A stretch of DNA of 26,982 nt from Intoshia linei (taxonomy: Eukaryota > Orthonectida > Rhopaluridae): NCBI GenBank assembly GCA_001642005.1, contig LWCA01000450.1, positions 1 to 26,982 of the forward strand. Direction: 5' to 3'. This document shows positions 1 through 18,600 of this stretch, piece after piece. A program made the position numbers and the translations under genes. The number at the start of each line of letters is the position of its first letter. Position 1 is the first letter of the stretch. The notes beneath the pieces were generated by a model. That model did not search any database, was not told where the DNA came from, and was given only the letters and a program-made list of their open reading frames with translations.

Positions 1-679
<679 letters not shown>

Positions 680-687
680 TTGCATAA

Positions 688-693
688 AATAAA
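688..693 (+). promoter_or_regulatory. poly(A) signal for CPOX
   Basis: AATAAA lies 8 nt past the CPOX stop. It is very close, giving a minimal 3' UTR in the 96-bp gap shared with Csk. Confidence 0.5.
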
Positions 694-748
694 ATTTTAT
701 ACCAAATCATAATTTAAATTAAATAGTTAGAATAAAAAAAAATGTACA

Positions 749-754
749 TTTAAT
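749..754 (-). promoter_or_regulatory. poly(A) signal candidate for Csk
   Basis: The minus strand reads ATTAAA 21 nt beyond the Csk stop (776-778). Cleavage would fall near the CPOX 3' end. Confidence 0.4.
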
Positions 755-775
755 ATAATACAAAATATTTACATT

Positions 776-8439
<7,664 letters not shown>

Positions 8440-8763
8440 ATCAATGTTTCTTATTTATTGCAATCAAATTCAAATTGTTTGGTAAACACATCAAAATATA
8501 ATATTATTCCGAGTCTGTAAATGACACAATAAATCACGAGTGGAAAAATATTTGTTCTATATACACAAGATTGCTTAATAACAAAAAATTGAAATTTATT
8601 TTAACAAATAAACATTTGACATCTCTAATGTTGTGTGAACGATATACAAAAAGAATTTATATTTATTGTATATTGTATGTTGCGTGATTGAATATTAGTT
8701 GATTTATAATTGCATTTTTATTCTTTATTTATATTTAAATTTTTCTTGAATTAAGCATTATTC
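8440..8763. promoter_or_regulatory. divergent Csk/GRWD1 promoter gap (324 bp)
   Basis: The start codons of Csk (minus, 8439-8437) and GRWD1 (plus, 8764) face away from each other across 324 bp of AT-rich DNA, with no repeat or other gene. The 5' UTRs and promoters of both genes must lie here unless upstream non-coding exons exist. I see no single motif I would name. Confidence 0.55.
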
Positions 8764-10046
8764 ATGACAAGTGAATTTTTCGATAAATCTGCCTACAAAA
8801 ATTACAATGTTGTTTATACAGGTAAAATTATATATAAAATTTTAATTTTGAATTTTCGTTTACATGTTAATTAGATGCGTCTTGTTTATCTTTTGATGTC
8901 ATTCAAGCTGATTTTGAATTTGAGAGTTACCCTCAACAAGTCTTTTTGGTTGCAGGCAGCCAGGGCCAAGAAAATGACGAAAAATTAATGATTATGAGGA
9001 TCGACAATATTACCGAAATTAATGACGAAAATGACACAGAGTCTGAATCCGAGTCGGACTCAGATTTGGATGATTCAAAAGATGCATGTAATGGATTTGG
9101 GTCTAAAAAAATTTCAACTTTTTCTGTAAATATTCCTTTCAAGTATGGCTGTGTCAATAGACTCAGAATGTACAAAACCAGTAGCGGTGTAAACTTGTCA
9201 GCTTGTATGGGAAGTGACGGAACATTTTCCATTTTTAACGTCAATCCAGCGTACGAATCTTTAGATGACAAAGACATGATAACGAAATTTAAATCTATTA
9301 AAAATTTTGACGAGTTTACTCTTTTTTCGAAAAAAAATGACAATGAAGGTTATGCGGTCGCTTGGAATGGATTAATTGAAGGAGAAATTGCTACTGGGGA
9401 TTGTGGCGGCAGTATACATTTATGGAAATCTGATGAAGAAACTTGGAACAATTATGCGACAATGTCTAATGAAGAGTCTATCGAAGACATTTGCTGGTCT
9501 CCTTCAGAATCGACTATTTTTGCAGCCTGTTCGACGGACAAGTCGATATTCATGTGTGATACTCGACATAAATTGAAAAAAACATTAATAATCAAAAATG
9601 CCCACCAAAGTGACGTAAATGTGATTGATTGGAGTTTATTAGACGCAAACATTATTGTGAGTGGTTCGGATGATAAAATGTTAAATTTATGGGACATTAG
9701 AACTACAAATAAACCCTTTTTAACAATCAAACAGCATATAGGATCAATAACCAGTGTTGAGTGGAATCCAAAGGAAAAGGGTGTTTTTTGTGCCTCATCA
9801 GAAGACGATACGGTTGTTCAGTACGACATTTACATTGAAAAGGATAATGACGGAATACCAACCAAAAACAATCACGTTCTAACGGATCAAGATTTACAAG
9901 ATGTATCAAATATACCTGAACAAGTTTTATTCGTTCATGGAGGTCAAGAAGAAATTAAAGAAGTTCATTGGCATAAACAGTACACTGGGCTTGTCATAAC
10001 ATCATCACAAAACGATTTAAACATTTTTAGGACCATTACTGTTTAA
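8764..10046 (+). CDS. GRWD1: glutamate-rich WD-repeat protein 1 (Rrb1 family), complete, 2 exons
   Basis: Exon 1 is 8764-8821, the 53-nt intron is 8822-8874 (gtaaaa..aattag), and exon 2 is 8875-10046; total 409 aa. The start ATG at 8764 gives MTSEFFDKSAYK, then across the junction VVYTDASCLSFDVI, which matches the CAF1C/H4-binding N-terminal motif of this family (human YHRAQTGAPCLSFDI). An acidic segment rich in D/E/S lies at residues ~70-89. WD40 blades follow: TGDCGGSIHLWK, EDICWSPSESTIFAACSTD, NVIDWS..SGSDDKMLNLWD, SVEWNPKEKGVFCASSEDD. The C-terminus KEVHWHKQYTGLVIT..NIFRTITV matches human GRWD1 (..FRTISV). The family is a nuclear/nucleolar histone and Rpl3 chaperone for 60S ribosome assembly. 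It diverges from Csk and converges on CIAO3 with 12 bp between stop codons; the nearest plus-strand poly(A)-like signal, ATTAAA at 10101-10106, is inside the CIAO3 last exon. Confidence 0.96.
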
Positions 10047-10054
10047 ATTAATTG

Positions 10055-10060
10055 TTTATT
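10055..10060 (-). promoter_or_regulatory. poly(A) signal overlapping the CIAO3 stop codon
   Basis: The minus strand reads TGG TAA TAAA: the CIAO3 stop is 10061-10059 and AATAAA occupies 10060-10055, sharing two bases with it. Cleavage 10-30 nt later would lie inside the GRWD1 last exon. Confidence 0.6.
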
Positions 10061-13000
10061 ACCATTCGATAGTTAAATCGGTAGAATTTACAGTGACAGA
10101 ATTAAAATTTGTATATACAATTTTTTTGAATGTTTTGTTTGGTACAGTGGATTTAAGTTTTTCGTATGAGTTTACAATTTTTTCATAATTGTATGACGTG
10201 TCATTTTGTTCATTTTTCATGTCTGGGAGTGAATTGTCTCTTTCTTGGATAGTGGTAAATTGACCCGCACCATTCAAACATCCTAATTTATAAAACTGAT
10301 TAAATTTGTCAATGTATACCCTCATCACAAGCCATCAGTTCAATGTATTGTAAATTCTGTTTAGGTTTTTTTAGTTTTTGTATTATGTATTGAATATTTT
10401 TATAGCCATATGCATATGTGTATAAATATTTTGAACCTTTGACGTTTAAATTCGCAAGGCCGTTTCTAAAAAATATTAATGACAATATTGAATTTTAAAT
10501 ACTTTATTTGATCGTATTTTATATTTAAATCAAATTTTTGTTCAGTGTGGACAAAGCTATGCTGTAAAAAACCGTCTGAACCTAATCCTATATATGGTTC
10601 AATTTCAGTCTCTTGGAGAAATCTATTTACAATTTAATTTGGAATTTTTGAAAAAATTACGGTGTGAAAATTTTGCCAACATTTGAAGACAATTTGGTTT
10701 TTTTAATATATGTGAGTAAATCTGCTAAATAAAAATAATTACTAAAGTTTTTAAACTGTAATGGGAAAAATCAACCCTGGAATTTTTCATTGATGATAAT
10801 TAATACACAAAAAACCTTAGGATTAATATTCCACAGAAACTATTTTATAAATTGATATTAGGTCATTTTATAATCATCAATATATTTAGTTGCTGGAACA
10901 ATTTTATTAATTTAATGTCAAAAATACTTGTTACTAACAATGTGTGTGCCAACACATTTGAAATTTGTTAGTATTTCTATATTTTCCAACTTCATATAAA
11001 GTAAATAACACGCAGTTTTAACTATAATAAATAATAATTTAAAAAAATACAGGTTGATACAACACAGTCAATATCCTTTGAATTATTATTAGATAGAAAT
11101 TTAGTTTGAGACGATTCCAATTTCCGGTCGTGGCATGGCATTAGAGTGGCAATATAAAGATTTTCGTTTTTGAAAATACAACTTCGCAGTAATGATGATT
11201 GAATTTGTTGAGGAGATTTAACAGTGGAAAGATATGTAACATATGAAGGGTAGACATTTTCAATGTATCGAACTATACCTGGACAGGACGAACAAATGTA
11301 AGGACTGTTTTTTGAAACTTTTTCTGCAAATTCCAAAGCTGCAGCGTGGAGGCTAATCGCTATAGATGTGTTCAAATCCATTACATAATCAAAACCTAAA
11401 ATTTAATTATTCTTAATATTTACCAATACAGATGTAAATAAAGAAAAGTAAAACATTGAAAAGTTGTTTAATCAAGTTTTTAATTGATAATACAGATGAC
11501 ATATTACAAAGCAGCTAAAACGTTTACCTATATTCCACATGTATTTTCAACACTGAGTCAAAAGTTCATTTTTAAATTAGGAAAATAATTGTGGGAATGG
11601 ACAAAAAAAGTGAAAGTAAAGTTAGAAAAGTTTAATTGATGATTTAATTATTTGACCTAAAAACATATCTAGAACGTTTGAACCCACTTAAACCAAATCA
11701 AAAATTTTTTGTAGGTTCGATATTTTTTCCTTACCACTTAACCATGTAACAATATTTTTGATTCATCCGACCAAATAACCTTTTTCTAAAACTAGGTTTT
11801 TCAATGATAGTTTTTTCGCTTAAACCTACTATTTTCGGAAATATAAGATTACTTTATTGGAGAAACATGAATTAAATCCAATTGCTTAAAATATCTCCGA
11901 ACTTGTTGGGAAATATAAAAATTTAAATCTTTTTGTTACCTGATTGCATATTTTGACTGAATTGTTTTTTTGTCCCTGTAAATAATATTAAGTATTTTAA
12001 AAGAAAATTGCAAAGCTAATTTTGAAGATCTACCGAAATAATATTTACACGTCAGCTTACCGCTTTTCTCATATTTTTTACTACTTTATTAACACCTTCA
12101 AAAAATAATTCAGATTATTAAAAATTTCCATTTGTGGCGTTCCTGCGACCCACAACCAATGACTCTTTCTTGATTTATTTTAAATATTTTTTAGCCATGA
12201 AAAGAGTATTTTTAATTAGAATATTCAAATTTTACGGCCGATTAATGATCTTTAATTTTTTTGTCAGGGTCATATGGTTTTGCCAATTATCTTAGAATAT
12301 TATTGACTCAATGTTGAAAATAAATATGGCATATACTTAAACTTTTGAGTAGCTTCATTAACTGTTTTCTGTTATATCAATTAAAACTTGCTTATACGTT
12401 ATTTCAAACTTTCACTTTTTTTGACTACAGCTATATATACTTCACTGTAACGACAAAATAACGACAGGAGCGAATAAAATGTTTTTTCAAAATTGATGGC
12501 CCAGTTTTCATTTTCTGTAAAAAATTTTTAATTTAATGATTTACTTAAAATTAAATGTTTGGCTTACATTTATATCGGTATCGATTATAATTATCATTAC
12601 TAAAAAAACTAGAACCGAAATTTGCCATTTACAAATCCTTAGTTAATCCTAACTACAAAAAATGTACACTGTCCATTTATTACCTCTTATACTATTTTGT
12701 AAAATTTTTGTCACTTGATGTTTGTAAATAAAAAAATTCTACTAATTAATTCAATATTTTTACAAATTACGCACCTAAATTTAGATAAACTATACATAAA
12801 AATAGATAAAACGTAACAAATTCACGTTTCATTTATATTCATTGCAATATTGCTAGGAGGGGTATATCATTTATTACGGTTATTATTTAATTTTGATCCT
12901 CAAAATTCGTCATTATCTTTTTTTTAAAAGAAAAACATTAATAATATTTCACATTTTTTCAAAACCGCAAAAAAATGTAATGCACCCGTTGAGAATGCCT

Positions 13001-15570
13001 GCTATAAACCGATTAAATTTTATTACAGCAAATATAAACACATTTTACAGATATTTTATACTTAAAATTACCCAATTTATAAAACATGTCAGCAATGTAT
13101 TTCGAAATTGTTTTAGTATCCATATTATATACACGAGCAACTGCTGAAAGAGACTGATAAGATAAAATCATAATTTTTTTCTATAAAATAATATTAATAT
13201 AAATCATAGGCCGTGTTTTTATTAGTCTTTGTCTCAACGACGACCGATATTATTGTAAAAATATCAAGGGTGTAGTTTGCTGAAATTGGTAGACATGATT
13301 AAAAATTAGACGGAACATTGTTATCGCCCGTTTCAAGAATGTGTAAGTAAGTTTGGTTTTAATAAATTAATTGATTCATCCCTTTTACTAACACTAAAAA
13401 TGTCCTGTAAACCAAGACTCATCAGTTATCTCCACACAAATCTTTGAATCCATGAAAATTTTTAGATTATTAGGGTCATAAGTAGATTAGACTAAAAAGA
13501 GTGCTTTTAAAATGATAAAACGAATAGAAAAATAATAAAATGTATCATATTCATTTTAATGATAAAATATATAGCTAAGTGCATTAGGTTCATGATATAA
13601 TCGTGCTAAAGCTGTGTTTTATGTATTTTAATTGTAGTTAAAAAAATCCATAGCTATATTGTACAATATACGGAATTGTATTTGAAGTTGTTAGATGGAG
13701 TTTTCCGAAGTTTTGGCAAAAAATCACGAAAAGAGAAATCGTTAATAAATATCTCTATTTCGTTCATAGTCTTCCACAAATATTGATAATTTCATTTTCC
13801 ATAGTAGAGATTTTATTTGAAGATTCTCGTAATTTGAAAAATTATTTTTATTTCGTACTATATTGATGGTTGAAATATACAGTGTTATACATTCAAGACT
13901 TACCACTTATTTGTTTTCAAAGTTTAATATGATTTCAAAAATGGTAATGAATATAGTTTGTCAATATATGTTGCATAAAATGTGTATAACTGTAAAATAT
14001 ACACATTCCACGGGCAGATCGTAGAATGTATTTGACTAAGAATGTGTCTTAGACGCTAATTCAGAGTTAGATACATAATTGATGCTTTGCTAATAACGAA
14101 TTTACCAATTCAGTTACATTAACAAGCTCATGTTTATTTTAATTTGTATTTGTAAAACTTTCATTTAATTAATATCAAACCATTTAATTACGATTTTTTT
14201 TGAACCAAACTTTCAAGAGGGGTTTTTAAGATTTTTAGAAAACAAAATAATTGATTAGTTATCAATGATTTCTGTGTCAAATATCGTGTTTCCAGTTATA
14301 AATTTTATATTTAATAAATTGAATTAATTATTTCATTACTAAGGATTATTATTAATCTTAATAATATATCCTGCCTTGTTACGTTAATCTGTACTGTATA
14401 CTGTACGACTTATCCATGAGATGTGTACATTTTTTAAATTATAGGGTTGTTTTCATAAAAAAAATGTAATTTGGGGTTTTAATCTGAAGATATAATTTTT
14501 TTAAATTTAAATTTATGATTTTAAAATCCACATCAGCTCATATATTGTTTTAAATTCTCCAACTCGTTTGATTCTCAAAAAAAAGGATAATTGGGATTTT
14601 TGATCCGTAAGATGTGAAATTGGGAGGTTGAAATTCATCTTACTTTCACCCAAAAAAAACTGTAATAGAAATGTGGACTTTATAAAATTCTATACTCTGT
14701 ATACACTATGACTGGTAGTTATTGAAATAAACGATAATACACACAGACAAACAAAGCATATTATAAAGTAAGGATTTAAAATAAAAGGAATAGAGAAGAT
14801 TTAGTACATTTTGAAGGGGTAGCTTTTTGGATTAGAAAATTGATTCTCATAAGATTTAGTAAAATCGGATGTTTCAAAATAATATTAGAAACTGAGGATA
14901 TTTACCTTAAGTGTTGGTATATTGGAGTTCTATTTTAAGTTGGAATAAGAGGTTTTTCTCATAAAATATCGGAAAAGGGTTCCGTTTTTCCCTCAATGGT
15001 TAGTAAAATTGGATTTTGTATTTTGATTAAGTTAATTTTTTCAAAAAAATATCTGTAAAAGATAATTTTTCCTTGAGGGATTGAAATGGTATTTTTCATT
15101 AAATTTTATTAAGTGTGGGATAAGATGGATTTATAAATAATAATATAGCGGTCGTATAAGCCAGAGTTTCCCAACCTTTTCGAAGTTATGGTCCCTTCTT
15201 TACTAAATTAGGCTGTATTATCTAAATTCTCAGGAATACTGTAGATTATGAACATTAAAAAATATTATTCAAACCCTATTCCGACATTTTTGCAAACTAT
15301 CCACCATACTTTCAAAATCTTGTTGAGAAATTAGAGAAGTTTCGACACTTGATATGCACCCATTGCAAGACAAGCAATCAGAAAGAGATATTTTAAATTT
15401 TTTATCGAGTTTAATCGATTCCTTGCTTTTTTGCAGTTTCTCCGGTTTAATACAAATCTAAATTACAAATATTATCCTCGTTTTCTTATTTAAAATGAAC
15501 AAACATTAGTAGCAGTCGTAAAATCATTAATGTCACTAAGTTTTATAGTTGAACCGATAGAAAAATCCAT
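10059..15570 (-). CDS. CIAO3: cytosolic Fe-S assembly factor CIAO3/Nar1 (iron-only hydrogenase-like), complete, 8 exons
   Basis: Minus-strand exons: 15570-15505, 15457-15275, 13180-13072, 11395-11051, 10724-10661, 10622-10503, 10465-10320, 10282-10059. All phases close: 1257 nt, 418 aa (human 476; the missing stretch is mostly the variable loop before GSGGYLEH, here GSDGFLQH). The N-terminal ferredoxin-like site has Cys24 (ICIKP) and DCLSCNGC with Cys50, Cys53 and Cys56. The hydrogenase-like C-terminal cluster ligands are Cys157 (SSCPG), Cys207 (MPCHDRKLE), Cys342 and Cys346 (MACDEGC, then LNGAGQ). It carries Fe-S clusters in the CIA pathway and links the CIA scaffold to the targeting complex that loads cytosolic and nuclear apoproteins. 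The C-terminus ends ..TIEW. Large introns (2094 and 1676 bp) hold repeats and a Tc1 relic; short ones are 37, 37, 38 and 47 nt. The 3' boundary of exon 2 is the least certain. PRPF3 ends 80 bp upstream on the same strand. Confidence 0.93.
11551..12447. mobile_element. decayed Tc1/mariner-type transposon in CIAO3 intron 3
   Basis: GACAAAAAAAGTGAAAGT at 11600-11617 is repeated inverted at 12408-12425 with one mismatch in 18, and a CACTG pentamer lies outside each (11551-11555; 12443-12447). Between them lies a broken Tc1-like transposase on the minus strand. The distances from pentamer to repeat differ between ends (about 50 versus 20 bp), so the exact termini are uncertain. Confidence 0.6.
11640..12060 (-). 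pseudogene. Tc1-like transposase remnant with stops and frameshifts
   Basis: Conceptual translation in shifting frames shows the ordered blocks of a Tc1 transposase. They are a GRSSKLA block (~12033), an IYRDKKTIQSKYAI block, ISQQVRRYFKQLDL (the usual helix before the catalytic region, ~11905), a basic ISEN..FKRKN stretch, and KKVIWSDESKILLHG (~11735-11780), the family's first-catalytic-Asp motif. Several in-frame stops separate the blocks and the C-terminal part with the remaining acidic residues is not recognisable. It is non-functional. Confidence 0.7.
14390..14775 (+). repeat. interspersed repeat family, copy D
   Basis: It begins with the TTTTTTAAATTATAGGGTTGTTTTCAT block shared with copy A near 2125. 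It continues with TTTTTGATCCGTAAGATGTG, ATGTGGACTTTATAAAATTCTATA and the tail ATAATACACACAGACAAACA. It lies in CIAO3 intron 2. Confidence 0.75.
14815..15115 (+). repeat. ~30-bp-period repeat, locus 1
   Basis: Diverged units of the type TTTTCCTTGAGGGATTGAAA followed by TGGTATTTTT occur here. The stretch CATAAGATTTAGTAAAATCGGATG also occurs, inverted and diverged, near 26895-26930. It lies in CIAO3 intron 2. Confidence 0.55.
15162..15200. mobile_element. hAT-type terminus
   Basis: CAGAGTTTCCCAACCTTTTC followed by GAAGTTATGGTCCCTT is a typical hAT left end. The other end is unclear; CTCAGGAATACTG ending at 15240 is a weak candidate without a target duplication. It lies in CIAO3 intron 2. Confidence 0.45.
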
Positions 15571-15610
15571 ATAGAATTTCGTAGTACCTTTTGCAAAATT
15601 ACATGTAAAC

Positions 15611-15616
15611 TTTATT
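15611..15616 (-). promoter_or_regulatory. poly(A) signal for PRPF3
   Basis: The minus strand reads AATAAA 34 nt past the PRPF3 stop (15653-15651) and 41 nt before the CIAO3 start codon, inside the 80-bp gap between the two same-strand genes. Confidence 0.55.
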
Positions 15617-15650
15617 GGTTCATGTAGTTACAATGTACAATAATTTTGAG

Positions 15651-18600
15651 TTAATCTGCATTATCTATGACAGCTTTAGTAAAAGCCAGGTCCCAATAGT
15701 GCTCAGCCTTGTTTCTCCTGAAAATTTCCCGTGCAAACTTTTCATTTGGGCATAGTTTTACTTTGAAATCTTCAAATGACGACTCTTTGACATGACCTTC
15801 CCATAAAATATTGCATTTGTTATCTTTCAATTTGGCAACTAATAATTATTAAACATAATCGTTAATTAATTAAATTATTTTACATTTTTCAGTCATCTTT
15901 GGTAAATTATCATTCCATTTGATTCGGTGCATCATTAATCGTTTATACTTTTTTTGTTGCTTTTTACCTAATAAAAAAATTATAAGCTACAAATTAAATA
16001 AACCTCCTTCAACAACAACCAGACAAAAATCATGATATAAAGCCAATATCCCAGTCAACATGAGTTCCTTAGCATTTGCTTCAACTTTAAACTTATGAGA
16101 CGGATTAGCTAGCGATCTGACCCTAAATAAAAATATACAAAGAAAAACACACGGTACAAATAAACTGTAGTTAAAAATCCACAATTGGTGTCTTGTCTCA
16201 CTTTTGAAGCAATTTTTTCAATCTTTTGGTCATGTGATAATTTTCGAGATTCATTTGCTTCAATATGTGTTCTAAAAATTTATTAATCTGTAAAATCAAA
16301 TTTCTTTGTGATACTTTTGTCTCTTTTCCATTTGACTTCTTACATAAGATTCAACTTTAGTTGGATCCAAAACTGCCTCACTGCCCAACACTCTCATCAA
16401 ATTCGAAATACGCACTATTATAAATTTTTACAAAAATATATCATATTTCAACCTTTTGGTGCTAGTGGGGGCAAAAGACCCAATCGAATTTTTTCCTGGT
16501 GTTCCTTTAGATTTATAGATCTTTCCTGTCTTCGTAATTTTTTACATTCTTTTTTGGTTAATTTTAATTTAATGTTAATAGGTTTGGTAGGGTAGTCACT
16601 AGGTTTCACTTCCACAGGATGTTCAATCAAATTGGTTATTCCACACAATTTGTCAACAATAAAATTTTCATAATTTTGGTCGTTCAATATTAAAGAATCC
16701 CACCATTCTACGTCCGTTTCCACCATTTCAATGCTCTTTGCACTAGGTTGGATAGCTGCCAATTTAGCCGCTTTCAGAATACCAGTTTCTTTTGCTACTG
16801 CCGTTATGTTGGATTGTAATGCTTCCAATTTGGCTTGTGAACGTAATCTATTGGCTATTCTTTCATATTTTCCCGGTGTGTTTAGTTTTAATGGTCTCTG
16901 ATCTCGACCTGATGATTTAACACTAAGGGTTATTATAGTATTAACGGTTATTTTCAAAATTACTTTATATTTGGATCGTGGTGAAAATCCTTTTTTTGCA
17001 ATTTTGTTCTAGATATTTGTTTAATTTTTAATGACGGTATTGGAGCGGGTTCATCTTTAACAATGTGTTTGGAAACTACAGTTAATTTTTTAGTAATTCT
17101 ACTTTTACCAACTCTCAGATTTGCCTAAAATGAATAATTACTTATAATTAGTATTTCTTTGAGAAACAAGTAATCTCGTTATATAAAAATAGTCATAATT
17201 ATTTACAAAATTAAGTACATATTAAACGATCATATAATCTCACCCAAATATAACAACGCATTACCTTCAAGGTTGGCATATTTTGTTCCAGAACGACAGC
17301 TCTACCAGTTTGCATACTTATGGTGCGTCCAGTTTTGTCTAATATTAACGGTGCCTGTCTAAATTGAAAAATATACATATTATTAAAATGATGAAAGTTA
17401 TTAATTATTATTATATTACTCTAATAAAAGTAAAATAAAGTAAAATTTTGCAAAAAATGGGCAAATATTAGTGAAATTTCAATAAAAAATACAAAATTTT
17501 CAGAAGAATCGATATTTAAAGTGTTGACAGTAAGAGTTATTGTAATTAACAAACAAAAATTAAATTAAAAAATTTACACAATTCCTGATGCATACATTCC
17601 GGAGGCTATTCTAGCATTCAATACGGATAATGAATCATTTTCGTCATCTTCGTCAACACTCACTTTAATTGTATCCAAGTTCTATTTGATTTAATATGCG
17701 AATATAAAATTTTGTAAAATTACCATTTGAATCTTCTTCATTTCAAGCTTTTTCCTAGCTTCTTCAAGTAATATTTTAACATTTTCATTTGAAAATTGTT
17801 TTGGTGCAGGAGATTTGCTCCTAGGTCGCTTCTAAAAAATAAACATGATGTAATTAGCAAACTAGACTAAATTCATTATACACTACAGTAGTATTGTAGT
17901 ATGTAGTTAAAATTCAAGGTTTTTTGTTTTTATTTAGAATCTAAACAGTGTTTCCCAACTGTGGCCCCGGCCGAATACAATATATCAATGCAAAAATCTT
18001 GACGCATAAGTAATAATTAAATAATAAAAATGTAATTTGTTGGTATTTATTAGGGTTGGCAATTTATCGTTAATTTTTTTTGAAATATCAAAACTAATTT
18101 AATCTCTATAATTTATTTAAACATATTTATTTTATTTTTTGAACTAGTATTTTAAGAATATCAATTCATCATCAACATGTATATTCTTGATCAACCTATA
18201 GTAATTATATTGTCGACAGCAGAAAATAAACTCTTACTCACAAAGGTAGGTTTAATACTTCTCAGTGCGGGTATATCCTGTTTACATTATCGGTTTTCAT
18301 TTCTTGTCTTCGAAAATTGACAATTCACCTATTAATGTTTTTAATATTTTTTTGTATGTTACCTAGCATCCAGAATTTGGATCTGTATCAACTGTAATTT
18401 TTAGTAAAATTCTAGGACATTTTTCATTTTTTAAAAACAAGGCAATCTGGGGTTTTATCAAGAAAATGCACTTTTTTGGGTTTGCGATTTATCATAACGT
18501 AGATGATTTTATAAATATGTATCAGATTGTGTATTTTTTATTATTCTAGGGCTCGTTTTTATTTAAAAAAATATAAAGAGTAGACCTACATTCATTCTTA

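Noticed and set aside
11423-11513. Possible CIAO3 exon (splice-site flanked, open, ends in phase 1 with ICIG)
   Set aside because: Its residues do not fit the family, and the exon at 13180-13072 fits both phase and alignment.
12893-13147. Plus-strand ORF of 84 codons
   Set aside because: It lies opposite CIAO3 exon 3 (13180-13072) and its translation is low complexity.
13200-13500. Patch of slightly higher GC with transposase-like words (TDESWF) on the minus strand
   Set aside because: Several stops and no ordered set of motifs; I could not assign it to a transposase family.
13690-13790. Minus-strand open stretch reading MNEIEIFINDF..
   Set aside because: No similarity to CIAO3 or any family I recognise, and the CIAO3 reading is complete without it.
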